DNA of 64,000 nt from positions 8,160,778 through 8,224,777 of the forward strand of contig NC_081336.1 in the NCBI RefSeq assembly GCF_022539665.2. The letters run 5' to 3'. Origin of the DNA: Daphnia carinata (taxonomy: Eukaryota > Arthropoda > Branchiopoda > Diplostraca > Daphniidae). Under the pieces are notes generated by a model. The model had not been told where the DNA came from, made no database searches, and worked only from the letters and a program-made list of their open reading frames with translations. Of the stretch, positions 37,752 to 49,700 are shown in pieces (positions within the stretch are counted from its first letter, which is position 1; each line of letters opens with the position of its first letter). The position numbers were made by a program, and so were the translations under genes.

Positions 37752-40254
37752 TCATTTTGTGGCTGCGAAATAACCATGAAGACATTTTGGAACAGGGCTA
37801 GGAGCCTGAAATTCCGTTCGCCCCATTTCAGTGAACGTAGCTGCGTCGAGCACTAGAAGACCTGTACGATTTTCGTTATTCCCGCCCCATATCAGTGACG
37901 ACAAAAGAACTCCATCGTCTTCCGCCTGTTAGTATCATCGAAGGGTTAATAGAAACGCAATTGTAGCAATTTTTCCAATTTACCTTAGCTTCAGGATGTG
38001 GGATAAATATGGGCTCCGAAGCGTAAACGTTAGGTTCCGCTATTTGTCATTACCGTTAAATTAATTAATAGTGAATTGCAACTTTGTTTTAGTAACTTAC
38101 CCCAAGTCCGACATTTCTTCTCAATGGTATCCACTTTGATCAGCTTTTTAATGATTAATAAGGGAATTAAAGAGATTAATGGCGCAAATAAAATGGAATT
38201 GAGAAAATGGGAAATCATCTTACAGTGCCTGGATTATCCGCATCGACGTCGGATGAAATAGCGTAAAAGTAACGATATGATTTTCCTATTCAAGAAAATT
38301 GTTGTAAATTGCGCGTTAGGTGAAGCTTTTCAGTTGAACAACACCATTATAAACATTGTAGTTGATGGTGGGTGTTTCGCATCCCAAGGAGCAAAGTTCG
38401 TCTGACTGAACGTACACTGCCGAATCGTCATTGATCCAGTGAGCTTCCGACAATGAATCTGCGTACGTATTCAAATTCCCTTTGATTCCTTGTTTTGGGC
38501 TCAGCGGCAGAACAAACCGTTTCGGTCTGCCTCTGAACATTGAAGCGTAGTTTGGGTCACTTTGGGCGTTCTATTTTGAAATGTACTTTCTGATAGACTT
38601 GAGTTTTATCGGCCACAAATAGTAATGAAGCTGTGAATATTTAAAGTACTTAAACTTACCTTCAAGGCTTCGATGTACATACAATCCAACATTTCGGCGT
38701 TTGCATAACAGCAAATGTCAATAATGAGGTGATTGTCGGCTTCGAAGGCATTGACTGTATGTAGAAAGAAAAAAGCTTCCGTCACGTACTGCGTCTGTAT
38801 TTCCATTCCAGTTGTGCGAGATATTACGCGAATTCTCGTTTTCTATAGAACGTGTAGACAATTAGCTAGACAAATTAGTTGTTCTTTCTAACGTATGCAA
38901 TTGACGTTTTGTACCTTCTCCGGTCGCCATTTTAATGCGTGAACGATTGGTTTCCCTTTCAGTAAACTACCCAAAATCGTCTTAAAAGAGACGGTCAATG
39001 GCTGTTCGATCAGAATAAAGTAGGAACTCGTGATGGAGAAACTGTGCATGTAACTTGGCTCTTTAGCTGAACGGCACGGAATAGTTGCAACAATGCGTGC
39101 CCTTTCGACAGCATTCAAAATCCCTTTCTCGTTGTCTGCGACTGGTGGATAATGGATGATGGCATAGTTAGGCCCCTTTGATCCAATTTTCTGGCCAAGC
39201 TGGAAAGCTTCCCCGTTCTTTGTAAAATGCGGATGAGACGATTGATTAATGACTTTCATCCTGTCGTGAAGGTTTTCCTGTATCAAATAACACGGAAAAG
39301 ATTTTTGCGTTACTGTTAACCTATTGATCGTAAATGAATATTTTTCAACAACTAACACGCCCTGTAGTTTCAAGAGTTATAGGGTCAATTCGGTGAATAA
39401 AAGGCGTTTCAGCGAAAGCGTATAGTTCGTCCCCCAATGGGTAAACACTAATCATTGCGTTATCCGAAACCACTTGATCCAAAACGAATAGCGAGCTAAT
39501 CCTGTTGATTTCGATGAAAGCAGATGAAGGTATAGTAACGATCAAGTTAAAGTTTAGTGTAACAGCTAACTCTACCTGTGGAATATTGTTTTACAGGGAT
39601 CGGGAGCCGCGGGAGTTGTAAATTCGGGGACTAACAACTTCTGTGCAGCAGTGTTTTGTACGTAAGACGTAGAGTTGACATAGCGCGTCTGGTATGTTAC
39701 GCGTCCATCCCGGACTTTAAACCTTTAAATGTATAACAACGTATTGAAAAAAACTTTGTAGATTTAATTGATTAGGCGTACGTACAGATGCAATAGACCA
39801 GAAGCGTCAAAAAGGTGATTGACGGTTTGATGGCCAAAATTTTGTTTTCCAGGTCCGTTTCTGTACAAACTGCCTGCAAAGGTATTCATTGAACTATAGT
39901 AGTACAACTGCATAATGTTTAATAGCTAGAGGAGTTACCATTGATCCAAGTAGGAATAGCTCCGGTGGAAACGCCTTCGAGTGGTGTGATAATTTCCGTT
40001 TGACAGGTCCTCAACCAAATATTCAAATCACAATTGGGATATGTAAGTGGAGGATTTGACTGGATTTCGGCTCCTGTGCTGTCCGCAGAATCGGAGATGA
40101 CAGGAACTCCATTTGACTCTTTCTTGTCAAGATTATCAGCTTGATTGGCCGCCTTCTTCTGTTCTGCGATCGACCAAAAATGTAATTTTGCACATATAAA
40201 TTTCATTGTTCCGTCACACAAACTCGTTTTAGTAGTTGCTGCAAGCCCTTCCAT
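37752..40254 (-). CDS. ninaB: Carotenoid cleavage oxygenase, NinaB/BCO/RPE65 family
   Basis: Eleven minus-strand exons: 40254-39939, 39873-39786, 39722-39576, 39501-39357, 39277-38915, 38842-38660, 38570-38345, 38285-38224, 38143-38101, 38039-37984 and 37925-37752, about 600 residues (Drosophila NinaB about 620). The four iron-binding histidines are all present: in SHPH (about 247), YMHSF (about 310), FFLHTVN (about 381) and KCLHGYF (about 593). The family start motif PTWINGSLYRNGPG is formed across exons 1 and 2. Segments RGRPKRFVLPL, GCETPTINY and YRYFYAISSDVD match insect NinaB. NinaB cleaves and isomerises carotenoids to make the retinal chromophore of visual pigments. Isomerase activity in this copy is inferred. 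The first ATG of the frame was used; a TATA box lies 60 bp upstream. Confidence 0.95.
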
Positions 40255-40314
40255 CGTTGGTTTGACTTGAACGATTGCTGCCAAAGAATTGCCTTGCTGT
40301 CCGACCGATCACGA

Positions 40315-40322
40315 CTTTTATA
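40315..40322 (-). promoter_or_regulatory. TATA box of ninaB-like gene
   Basis: TATAAAAG on the minus strand, 60 bp upstream of the chosen start codon, leaving room for a short 5' UTR. Confidence 0.6.
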
Positions 40323-40446
40323 TTGTAGCCCCCATGTTGGAAAAAGACGCGTCTCCTTCTGGAACGAGGTTTGTTTTGTTTTGTTTTTTTATTAATTGTC
40401 CAGGGACTGAAAGGGAAGAGTCTGGCGTAATCCTTTCACGTGATCA

Positions 40447-40705
40447 TCATACTCGTTTTTCTCTAGGCGGAAACCGTTCTTCGTTCAGCTCCATAATATT
40501 GGCACCAAGGTCGCTCTGCACGTAGCAAACCATCTCGTGTTCGTGATCTCTGGGCGCACGTTGTCCGATACCTGACACTACGCTCTGCTGGAAAGGAATA
40601 ATCGGTCAAGCACGTCCACCACTTAAACGGCGGGAAGCATATAGATGCGATGATTTTGGCTCCGGTTACATCAGTACTTACGCGCCTAATATGTTGCATC
40701 CTCAT
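40447..40705 (-). CDS. Uncharacterised small two-exon ORF upstream of ninaB
   Basis: A minus-strand ATG at 40705 gives 8 codons to a strong donor (GCGC|GTAAGT). An acceptor TTTCCAG leads into 40587-40447, 47 codons to the stop, with the phase kept. The product, about 54 residues, is rich in charged residues (DHEHEMVCYVQSDLGANIME). I do not recognise it. It may be the tail of a decayed or alternatively started gene, or a small protein. Confidence 0.25.
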
Positions 40706-41144
40706 AGATCATTGCTGATAAGGCGTAAGAGCCATCATAATGGGAAATAAGGATTTTTTGTTTTTCAGGACTGAAAAATTATTGTGCCAAAAAAACAACT
40801 AGAATGCCAATGTAGGCCACTGTTTTTTTTTGGCTTTCTTCGTATTAAAACAGTAGTTTGTATCTGTTTTTCTTGTCATAAAAAACTGTCTCAGTCTTGC
40901 AATTCTTTCTAACTCTTTATCCTGCAAAATTTTTGTTGTTGTATTTTACATCCATTTTAAATTGATTCAATAAATTTAAAATTTAATTCAATAACTAAAA
41001 AATGGATTTGAAAGTCTTTCAATCGATGGGAGGTACGCATCGTTGCATGAGATTTATCACTGACTGGAATTATTAAAATTTATAACAAATGGACGTCATT
41101 CAGGAAATTAACCGGTATAGTAATACTTTTCAATATTATTTAGT
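40706..41144. other. AT-rich spacer before the histone quartet
   Basis: No coding or RNA feature seen. It separates the ninaB promoter region from the 3' end of histone H3. Confidence 0.5.
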
Positions 41145-41160
41145 GGCCCTGAAAAGGGCC
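41145..41160 (-). terminator. Histone 3' stem-loop of H3 (quartet 1)
   Basis: GGCCCTTTTCAGGGCC on the minus strand, a 6-bp stem and 4-nt loop, 26 bp after the H3 stop. It is the SLBP binding site for 3' processing of replication-dependent histone mRNA. Confidence 0.9.
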
Positions 41161-41186
41161 GATTGGTATGACGAAAAGATGGTCTC

Positions 41187-42167
<981 letters not shown>

Positions 42168-42204
42168 AATGAGTATGTTGATTCGATGAACTATTGATCC
42201 AATC

Positions 42205-42220
42205 GGCCCTTTTCAGGGCC
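42205..42220 (+). terminator. Histone 3' stem-loop of H4 (quartet 1)
   Basis: GGCCCTTTTCAGGGCC followed by ACCA, 38 bp after the stop codon. Confidence 0.9.
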
Positions 42221-42814
42221 ACCAAAAATTTAAAGAAAATGAAGCGTTAATTAGCGAAAGAAAACTGCAGGCACGTCAAGTTACTGACAAAGTGTTACCC
42301 GCTCCACCATCTTGCATACTACATAGTAAGTTATGTGGATAAAAAATTATTTAAAGTGCAGGGTTTTATATTTAATTTCGTCAGTTAGTATGTTCTGGTT
42401 TCTTGCACCAATGTTGTAAGTAATGATTACCCCTATATGGTGATACCGAATCTAATTTATTCCAGATATCAAGTTGAAATTGAGAAACAACAATCTATCC
42501 AAATTTAGAATGTTTTGTTGAAAAGTTGATTCTGCAAACATACCAAAAAAAAAAACATCGTAACGCAACGCAGTCTCTAAGCACCTTCGGTACTTGTGCA
42601 TTTTGCTTAATCTTGTAAGACTGAACATTGACAGGTGTCTCAATTCAACTCAATTAGTGTTTTCAAATAGCTTAGTTTTCAGTTTGTTTTTGGTACTACC
42701 AGCTGTGGTGAAATGAAACGACAGTTAAACAATAAGCAAACTCGTTGGATTTGTATAAATCGTAACAGCTACTGGAAATGTGCGGTTTAATTCTTTATTT
42801 CTTTAATATTTGGT
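42221..42814. other. Spacer between H4 and H2B 3' ends
   Basis: AT-rich convergent spacer. No gene seen, and no H1 gene. Confidence 0.6.
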
Positions 42815-42830
42815 GGCCCTGAGAAGGACC
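42815..42830 (-). terminator. Histone 3' stem-loop of H2B (quartet 1), variant
   Basis: On the minus strand GGTCCTTCTCAGGGCC. The stem contains a T-G wobble and the loop is TCTC, unlike the GGCCCT/AGGGCC stem of the other seven histone genes in the window. Confidence 0.8.
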
Positions 42831-42855
42831 GTTTGTTTCATAGAATTGGAATCAT

Positions 42856-43227
42856 TTACTTGTTACTGGTGTACTTGGTGACGGCCTTTGTGCCTTCAGA
42901 CACGGCGTGCTTGGCCAACTCACCGGGCAAAAGCAGACGGACGGCCGTCTGGATTTCCCGGGATGTGATGGTGGAACGCTTGTTGTAGTGGGCCAAACGA
43001 GAAGATTCTCCGGCGATGCGCTCGAAAATGTCGTTGACGAAGCTGTTCATGATCGTCATGGCTTTGGAGGAGATGCCAGTGTCGGGGTGGACCTGCTTCA
43101 ACACTTTGTAGATGTAAATGGCGTAGCTCTCCTTCCTCTTGCGCTTCTTCTTCTTGTCTCCCTTCGCAATATTTTTCTGGGCCTTACCGGCCTTTTTCGC
43201 TGCCTTTCCGCTAACTTTAGGTGGCAT
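42856..43227 (-). CDS. H2B: Histone H2B, quartet 1
   Basis: Intronless, 123 residues. Start [12 protein letters not shown]; the upstream ATG of the open frame is in the leader and is not used here. Conserved core [23 protein letters not shown]. It ends YTSNK, where the quartet 2 copy ends YTSTK, so the two proteins differ at one residue. Divergent from H2A at 43589. Confidence 0.97.
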   Translation of the reverse strand: MPPKVSGKAAKKAGKAQKNIAKGDKKKKRKRKESYAIYIYKVLKQVHPDTGISSKAMTIMNSFVNDIFERIAGESSRLAHYNKRSTITSREIQTAVRLLLPGELAKHAVSEGTKAVTKYTSNK

Positions 43228-43588
43228 TTTGAAACTCGATTTCACAGACTACAGGTAAATTTTTTTTCTTTCCATACTCACCATTCAAGCAATTTATACA
43301 AAACGTATGCCCTTCCTTATACCTGATGGTAGCCAACTCTTGCGCTTAGGCAGAGAAGTTTGACGAAAAGGGAGGAGCTATCTTTAGTAGAAAAAGGATC
43401 ATTCGTAGTTGGACAACCAAAAAGCAATGCAGAGGAAGCTCAACGTGGTTGAGTTTATGGCTACCAGTATGCACCCTTCCGGCTACCAGTATCCGCCCTT
43501 CTGACCCGGAAAGCTATAAAAAATACTTTAAACATTTTAACATTCATCACTTGTCTTAGAAAGTTAGACTACTGATATTACTACCATC
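43228..43588. promoter_or_regulatory. Divergent H2B-H2A promoter, quartet 1
   Basis: TATAAA at 43515-43520 serves H2A. TATAAA on the minus strand near 43295 serves H2B. The motif GGCTACCAGTAT occurs near 43459 and again near 43481, and its inverse ATGGTAGCC near 43325. Confidence 0.65.
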
Positions 43589-43969
43589 ATGTCTGGACGT
43601 GGTAAAGGAGGCAAAGTTAAGGGAAAGTCAAAGACCCGTTCCAGCAGGGCTGGACTTCAATTCCCGGTCGGTCGTATTCACCGAATGCTACGAAAGGGCT
43701 CGTACGCTGAACGTGTTGGTGCCGGTGCGCCTGTCTACTTGGCCGCAGTTATGGAGTACCTGGCCGCTGAGGTTCTCGAGTTGGCCGGTAACGCTGCCAG
43801 AGACAACAAGAAGACCCGTATTATTCCTCGTCATTTACAGTTGGCCATCAGAAATGACGAAGAGTTGAACAAGCTTCTCTCTGGAGTTACTATTGCTCAG
43901 GGTGGTGTGTTGCCCAACATTCAAGCTGTTCTGTTGCCCAAGAAGACTGACAAACCGGCTAAGGCTTAA
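43589..43969 (+). CDS. H2A: Histone H2A, quartet 1
   Basis: Intronless, 126 residues, canonical H2A ([32 protein letters not shown], acidic-patch region NDEELNKLL). It ends KKTDKPAKA with no SQ(E/D) motif, so it is not H2A.X. The protein is identical to the quartet 2 copy. The stem-loop follows at 43994. Confidence 0.97.
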   Translation: MSGRGKGGKVKGKSKTRSSRAGLQFPVGRIHRMLRKGSYAERVGAGAPVYLAAVMEYLAAEVLELAGNAARDNKKTRIIPRHLQLAIRNDEELNKLLSGVTIAQGGVLPNIQAVLLPKKTDKPAKA

Positions 43970-43993
43970 TTTCTCTTCTGCTTGTACGCAAAC

Positions 43994-44009
43994 GGCCCTT
44001 TTCAGGGCC
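43994..44009 (+). terminator. Histone 3' stem-loop of H2A (quartet 1)
   Basis: GGCCCTTTTCAGGGCC followed by ACCA, 24 bp after the stop. Confidence 0.9.
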
Positions 44010-44409
44010 ACCAAATATAAAGAAAATTAGCATCCTGTCGCCTAGTAACTATATGGCCCCTAGTAGGCAACACTAGGAGTTGTCGTTACAACATTCCTTT
44101 TTTTTTTTATTGACTTCTTAAAAACTGGTATTCATGATTTATGTTTGGTGCGAGAAAGGTGTCGAATTATTTTTTTAATTATTTGGCCTCAAACATTACG
44201 TTTACGTCCTTCAAAGTGGAATCAGTTTGACGGAAACAACCAGACCTGTGAAATAGATCACTAAAACGATTATTTTGTTTAGGATTTCCAGCAACATTGG
44301 AGTTAGGTCGAAAAATTTCGTAAATGTACAATATCCATAAGCCACAGCTGTTTCTCTTATAGCTTTCTCTTGATACCGACCAATTTTCTCCCTTCGAAAG
44401 AATATGATA
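44010..44409. other. Spacer, no feature seen
   Basis: AT-rich sequence between H2A and the first tRNA-Leu. No gene recognised. Confidence 0.6.
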
Positions 44410-44490
44410 GGTAGCGTGGCCGAGCGGTCTAAGGCGCTGGTTTAAGGCACCAGTCTCTTCGGAGGCGCGAGTTCGAATCTCGCCGCTGCC
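44410..44490 (+). tRNA. tRNA-Leu (AAG)
   Basis: 81 nt. The acceptor stem GGTAGCG/CGCTGCC forms with one G-T pair. The anticodon arm is CTGGT-TTAAGGC-ACCAG with anticodon AAG, the long variable arm is typical of leucine, and the T-arm is CGAGTTCGAATCTCG. Internal A and B boxes are intact. No intron. Confidence 0.95.
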
Positions 44491-44894
44491 ATTACTTTAT
44501 TTTCAAATTTTTTTAATTTTTTTGTTTGTGCTCAACTTAATGTTGCATATTTGTAGCAGTTGAATCAAACTTTGTGAAGATAATAAGAATCCACTGCCTT
44601 CTCTGTTAAGAATGTTCTTCTGTAATTGTTAAGAACAGAGATATATGCGCAACAGGATTGTTTCATCTTAAAAATGAACTTAACTTCCCAGTTTTTTAAT
44701 TATTTAGAAAAAATAGGCTTCACAGTATTAACCACAGGATCTTCTGAAGCAAGACGATTGAGTTCTTGCGTTGAAACACCTAAAAGGTAATCGTGATCAG
44801 AAAGGCAGGACTTCGTTTAGTTTTTTTACCAACATGAAACTTATCATTCACTGAACGATGGCTTATACGGTTCCTTAATAAACTTTTCATCACG
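44491..44894. other. Spacer between tRNA-Leu genes
   Basis: About 400 bp of AT-rich sequence with a T-rich pol III terminator just after the first tRNA. No gene recognised. Confidence 0.6.
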
Positions 44895-44975
44895 GGTAGC
44901 GTGGCCGAGCGGTCTAAGGCGCTGGTTTAAGGCACCAGTCTCTTCGGAGGCGCGAGTTCGAATCTCGCCGCTGCC
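44895..44975 (+). tRNA. tRNA-Leu (AAG), second copy
   Basis: Identical over all 81 nt to the copy at 44410, but the flanks differ, so only the gene itself is conserved. A T-rich pol III terminator follows within 15 bp. Confidence 0.95.
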
Positions 44976-46784
44976 ATGAAATTTTGTTTTTTACATTCTT
45001 AAATATTTTCTGTTGCCGTGTTTCGGTAAATTCCACATTGTTCAGTTGAAGCCGATACAGTACAGAGCGAAAATTAAGGTCCTTGTTTTCAAGAAACGAT
45101 AGGAGTATACCCAGTTCACGATTATAAAAAGACAAATGGAATTCCAAAACTTTATTAATTGGTATGGAGACCATAGCAACATTCAGTTAGTCGGCAGAGT
45201 GCGTGGAGTGACGTCGTTTTGTACTAAGTGATTCCTAAGCAATAACGGTGTTACACGGTTGTGCATTTTAACTTGATATTTGCTTACTTTCTCTTATTCA
45301 ATTTTGTCCAATTAGTTAGGTCTCTTTATCAGGCTTGCGAGTAATTGAAGCATATTTTGTCATTTTCATTCCCAAAATGGCGGCTGCATGGCGATGAATC
45401 TAGCAAACATATGAAAAAGCTATCAGTTTCGTCATGCTCTCACGAAAAGCTTAATTTTGATTAGCTTCATGCAATTCACCGTTTTCTTTAAAAGCTAGAA
45501 TTAAACTACACAGATTCTGTCTAGTTCTGTAGTAAATCCATCGAATTTTCTTTGTTAATGAAATTGTTTTACCTCCAGGAAATAACTTTTTGCGTTTGTT
45601 GTTTGTCTACAAGAGGATTCCATACTTCCATTTCGTAATTTTAACGTTTTCAGTTTATTCTACCAATATGGTTTCTTCAACTTACCCATTTGTAACCAAC
45701 CTTGAAACAAAAGGTGTCTCAGGAAAATTCGTGAAATGTTATAAATAATCCTTAGACTTCTAAAATTTCTTTTCTCAATCATTTGCACACCGCCACCCAT
45801 CCTCATTCCATGTCGTCATGTGCACGTTGTCATCAGTGATTAATTTTCGTCTGCTTCAGGCGCACGTGTCCATGTCTGGGTTGAATTTCTACCCTCTTCA
45901 AAAGCCAGTATTTTTTAAAAAGGTGTTTTAAAGGAGTACAAAACGAAATGATACTTGGGCTCAGATGAATTTTATTCAGGTAACTATGGTTTGGTTACTG
46001 CATTCAAATTTATAACATAGAATTAACACATTTGTCTTGCATCTGTGGTCGTTCAACACTCCTTTCTTGTCTGCTACTTTAAGTCTTAAAAAAACTTGTT
46101 TTATTTTATGTTAGGTTTTATACTACCATACAAAGAAAAGGGGAACATGTTTGCTTGTTATTTAGAGTAATAGAGCATCAAAAAGCTTTAGAACACATTA
46201 AAGTACCAGCAATCGTGGTGAGGAACTTTTTTTTATGAAACTATTTCCATTCGGATTGTGTTTTTTATGTAATTTACAGTTTATGTTACATGTGTCGAAC
46301 GGCGATAAATATTATTCACAAGATGTATGGCACCGTATTCCACCGAACGTATCACGCTCTACTAACAATCTCTAAAAGACAGTTAGTAGTCCTTGGTAAA
46401 GATTGTTTTAAGTGGCTGATGCGGGCATGCGCGAAGAAAATGCTTGAGAGGTCGATCTATGCCTTCTCCAAAACAGTTGTGAATCCCAAGTTCGCCGAGA
46501 AAGGCTTACAGATAGCTGCCTCCTTTGCCATTTTAAGACCAGTTCTGTTTGCTGATCGTCGGGGTCATATTACCTCATCCACACCGCAGGTAAACAAAAG
46601 CAAATCGCTTAGAAGACAAAAGAAGAAAAAACAAAACAAATAATATTCTATTCAATTCAGAAAATCTTGCTTTTAAATGGCGTTTATGCTAGTGGTTTGA
46701 TTGCGGTTTAACGACAAGCGATCGTGGGAAGTTGAGGTTCATCTCATTAGACTGAAATGCTGTTGACTAGCTTATTGATTCAGT
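44976..46784. other. Intergenic region before timeless
   Basis: No supported gene. An open stretch at 46279-46589 has an acceptor (TTTACAG) on its left and a donor (CCGCAG|GTAAAC) on its right, and could be an untranslated or alternative exon. Its protein reading (about 100 residues) resembles nothing I know. Confidence 0.4.
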
Positions 46785-49700
46785 ATGGAGCACTTGATGA
46801 AATTAAGTGGTAGTGTCCCGTGTCTGTCACTCAATCCACTTGGATCTTTTCACAACAACAGGTACTACATCAACGATGAATGCTTGAGTAAGTATAATTG
46901 TTTTTATGTCGATATTAAGACCATTCTGAAATAGCGTTTAATTTATTTCGGAATAAGTTGCTTTTTCCCTTTGTACGAAAATTTCACAAAATACTCGCTT
47001 TTTCCGCAACAGTTAACCTTAACGAAATCTGCAACAAGTTACGTAGCGAGGATCCAAATACTCGCCCATTTCGACGTGCCATCGGCTTTTTAGATGTTCT
47101 AAACAAGGTCTATAGAGTCATCCAACAGAACAAAACTGAATGTTAATACTTAATTTATATTTTGTTTCAGGATCTAATCCCTATTTTAGTAGGCAACAAG
47201 GATCAGCCTGAAATCTTTTATTCAACAATCAAGTAATGGCTGGATTTCTCATTTTTTTGTTGCTGAAATATTATATTTCTGTTTCTCAAGACTGTTAGTG
47301 GAACTTACCGTTCCTATCGAAGGCCTCATTTGCACGGAGACGTCTAAACGGACCGCATCAAAGAATATTGTCATTCACGAAATAGAACAGCTCCTCTACA
47401 GTGCCAAGGAAGCATTTTTGGATGGTAGGGCTACTCTCGCTGTGCTCCGTCATCTTCATCATCTTTTAGAACAGGTAACACATCATTGTCCCTGTTATTC
47501 CACCAATAACTCATAAGTTTTTCTTAGCGAACGTTGTCGAGCGATGAAAACAAATGTTTAAATGATTCGCTGGCCCTGATTTACAATGTTCTTCACGTGC
47601 CTGAACGACATACTAACGAGCACAGTAATGTTAAGGCAGCTGGTGTGGAGGCAACTGGTGAGACGGTAGCCCAGCAACCAACAGGAAGCATTTCATCGCG
47701 TCTTCATCAACTGCACTCGAACGGCAAAAGTTACGGGATTGGTGGGCGACAAAGTCGATTAATGTGGAACTTATTTACACAAGGATTGGATCGTATTCTA
47801 ATCACTTCGCTGACGAAATCTGAAAAGGTAAAAAACTAAAATTGTTATTAAATGTAAGTGTCGCCGCCCATATTAATATGTAAAGGGATTTGCGTTGTCA
47901 GGCCGTTTAATTTTTGCAGCTATCGTGTAAGCCGCCTCTTGATTTTAACCGTAAACTTCTTATCATGGCAGAAGGGGATAGAACGCATGTGAGGAATGTA
48001 ATAGTAATACGTTAGATTCTGCAGCTTACTTGGTAACATTTTAGATGCACATTTTCTCAAGTTCTTTAAAAACGCATTCTTTTGCTCGGCGTATTAAAAG
48101 TTAAAAAGATCGTGAATTTGTATGGACGAGTAGTAGTATGGTTTTATACAGAGTGCTTGCTAAGAAGCTTTTAAGGAATGCTTTGATATATGGGGAGAGG
48201 GGGATTTAAGTCTTGATTTGTAATTATTTCAAAGCTGGGAAATGAATTTATTAGATCTTTTTATTTGCTAATGATATCTTCATACAGAGTACCACATTGT
48301 TGAAGAACGAGCGGCATTATTATTTATTTATTTATCTTATTTTTCTCTATCTATTAAAAAAAACTTACGGATTTGTATTACCGTTGTTACTTACCCCATC
48401 GCTAGGGATAGGAAAAGTTTAAGGGCACGAGGCAACAGCCTCATCTGCAACGTGACGTCCCTTCCGTTCAGAAATTTCCGTGTGGATAATTGAATACTTG
48501 CTGGGCGTCTCTTATAATGGCGATTGTATTTGGCTTATTTCTCTAACAGTTATGCACATTACTTATTTGCTCTAAAATTTACGTAATTGTTTATTTATTT
48601 TGTTACAACATACATGCAGAACGACTGGATCGCGAATATCGTGCGGCTGATGTCCTTCATTTACAAAGATCATTACATGGAAGAAATGGAAAAATTGGTG
48701 GATACTTGTATTCTGACATACAAAGAAGCTGAGCCTGACGGTGACTCCAACGATAGACCACTTCTGGTACCTAACAAATGTATAAATCTATTTTTTTGGA
48801 ACTGAATAATAAGTTCTTATTGACCTGACATAGATCGACTCCTTCAACAGTCAACAGTTTCTGAATTTTCCGTGTGACCAACCTTGTCTAAGTAACTTTG
48901 AAAGCACTGTTGTAAACGACCAGTTTAACCTTCCCTTTATTTAATCAGTAGGTAAAAGCTGTGCTGCCCTCACACGTGGATTGCAACCAACGATGATCCT
49001 GTCGCCAACGATACGGGATCCGGTGACGAGGAAAACCGGATGTAATAAACGTCACAAGGTTTCCGGAGAAACCGAGTGTTTGTCCACCGTAACCTCATCA
49101 CTACACGGCAAACGATCAAGTGGGTGAGAACCGGCACGGAATAAAGTCGCAACGAACTATTTATCTTTTTCTTAACCTCCATTTTTTTGTACTCTAACTT
49201 TTCATTTTAAATGTAGATAAATCAGAGCATTACAGCCAATCTAACACATCCAGCAAATTGTTTTTGAGTGACGCTCGATGCAAACAGGGAAACCGTTGGA
49301 TGACGCATTCTCGTAAAAGGAAATATTTGGGGCTTCGTCGTCAAGGCAACAGTGAAAAATCCGACAAAACATTTAAAAGCAATATTGTTCCGGCTGCTTT
49401 ATCCATTCCTGGATCAGCCAAACAAAATGCAGAAACGTACATAATGAGGTATCATGTTAAAAGTTTCATGTTTACTAAACCGGTATATTTAACAACATAA
49501 ATACCTATTTTCTATCCTGCTCATGGAGAAGGAAAGATGATACGGAAGCGGCGGAAGAACTTTCTTGGAAGAGCTGCAAATGCAACCGGGAAACGGGACG
49601 ATTTATAAAGATGAAAGTATTGCAGCACATGCCAACCAAAGAGGACATTTCGCATCTACTAGCAGACTTTCTCATTGATTTTCTACTCAACGGTAATAAC

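Noticed and set aside
43589-43969. H2A as a variant H2A.X or H2A.Z
   Set aside because: No C-terminal SQ(E/D) motif and the canonical replication-dependent core; a stem-loop follows the gene.
46290-46643. 117-codon open frame upstream of timeless as a protein gene
   Set aside because: No recognisable domain, ends in a lysine-rich run from an A-rich stretch; kept only as a possible exon in the intergenic note.
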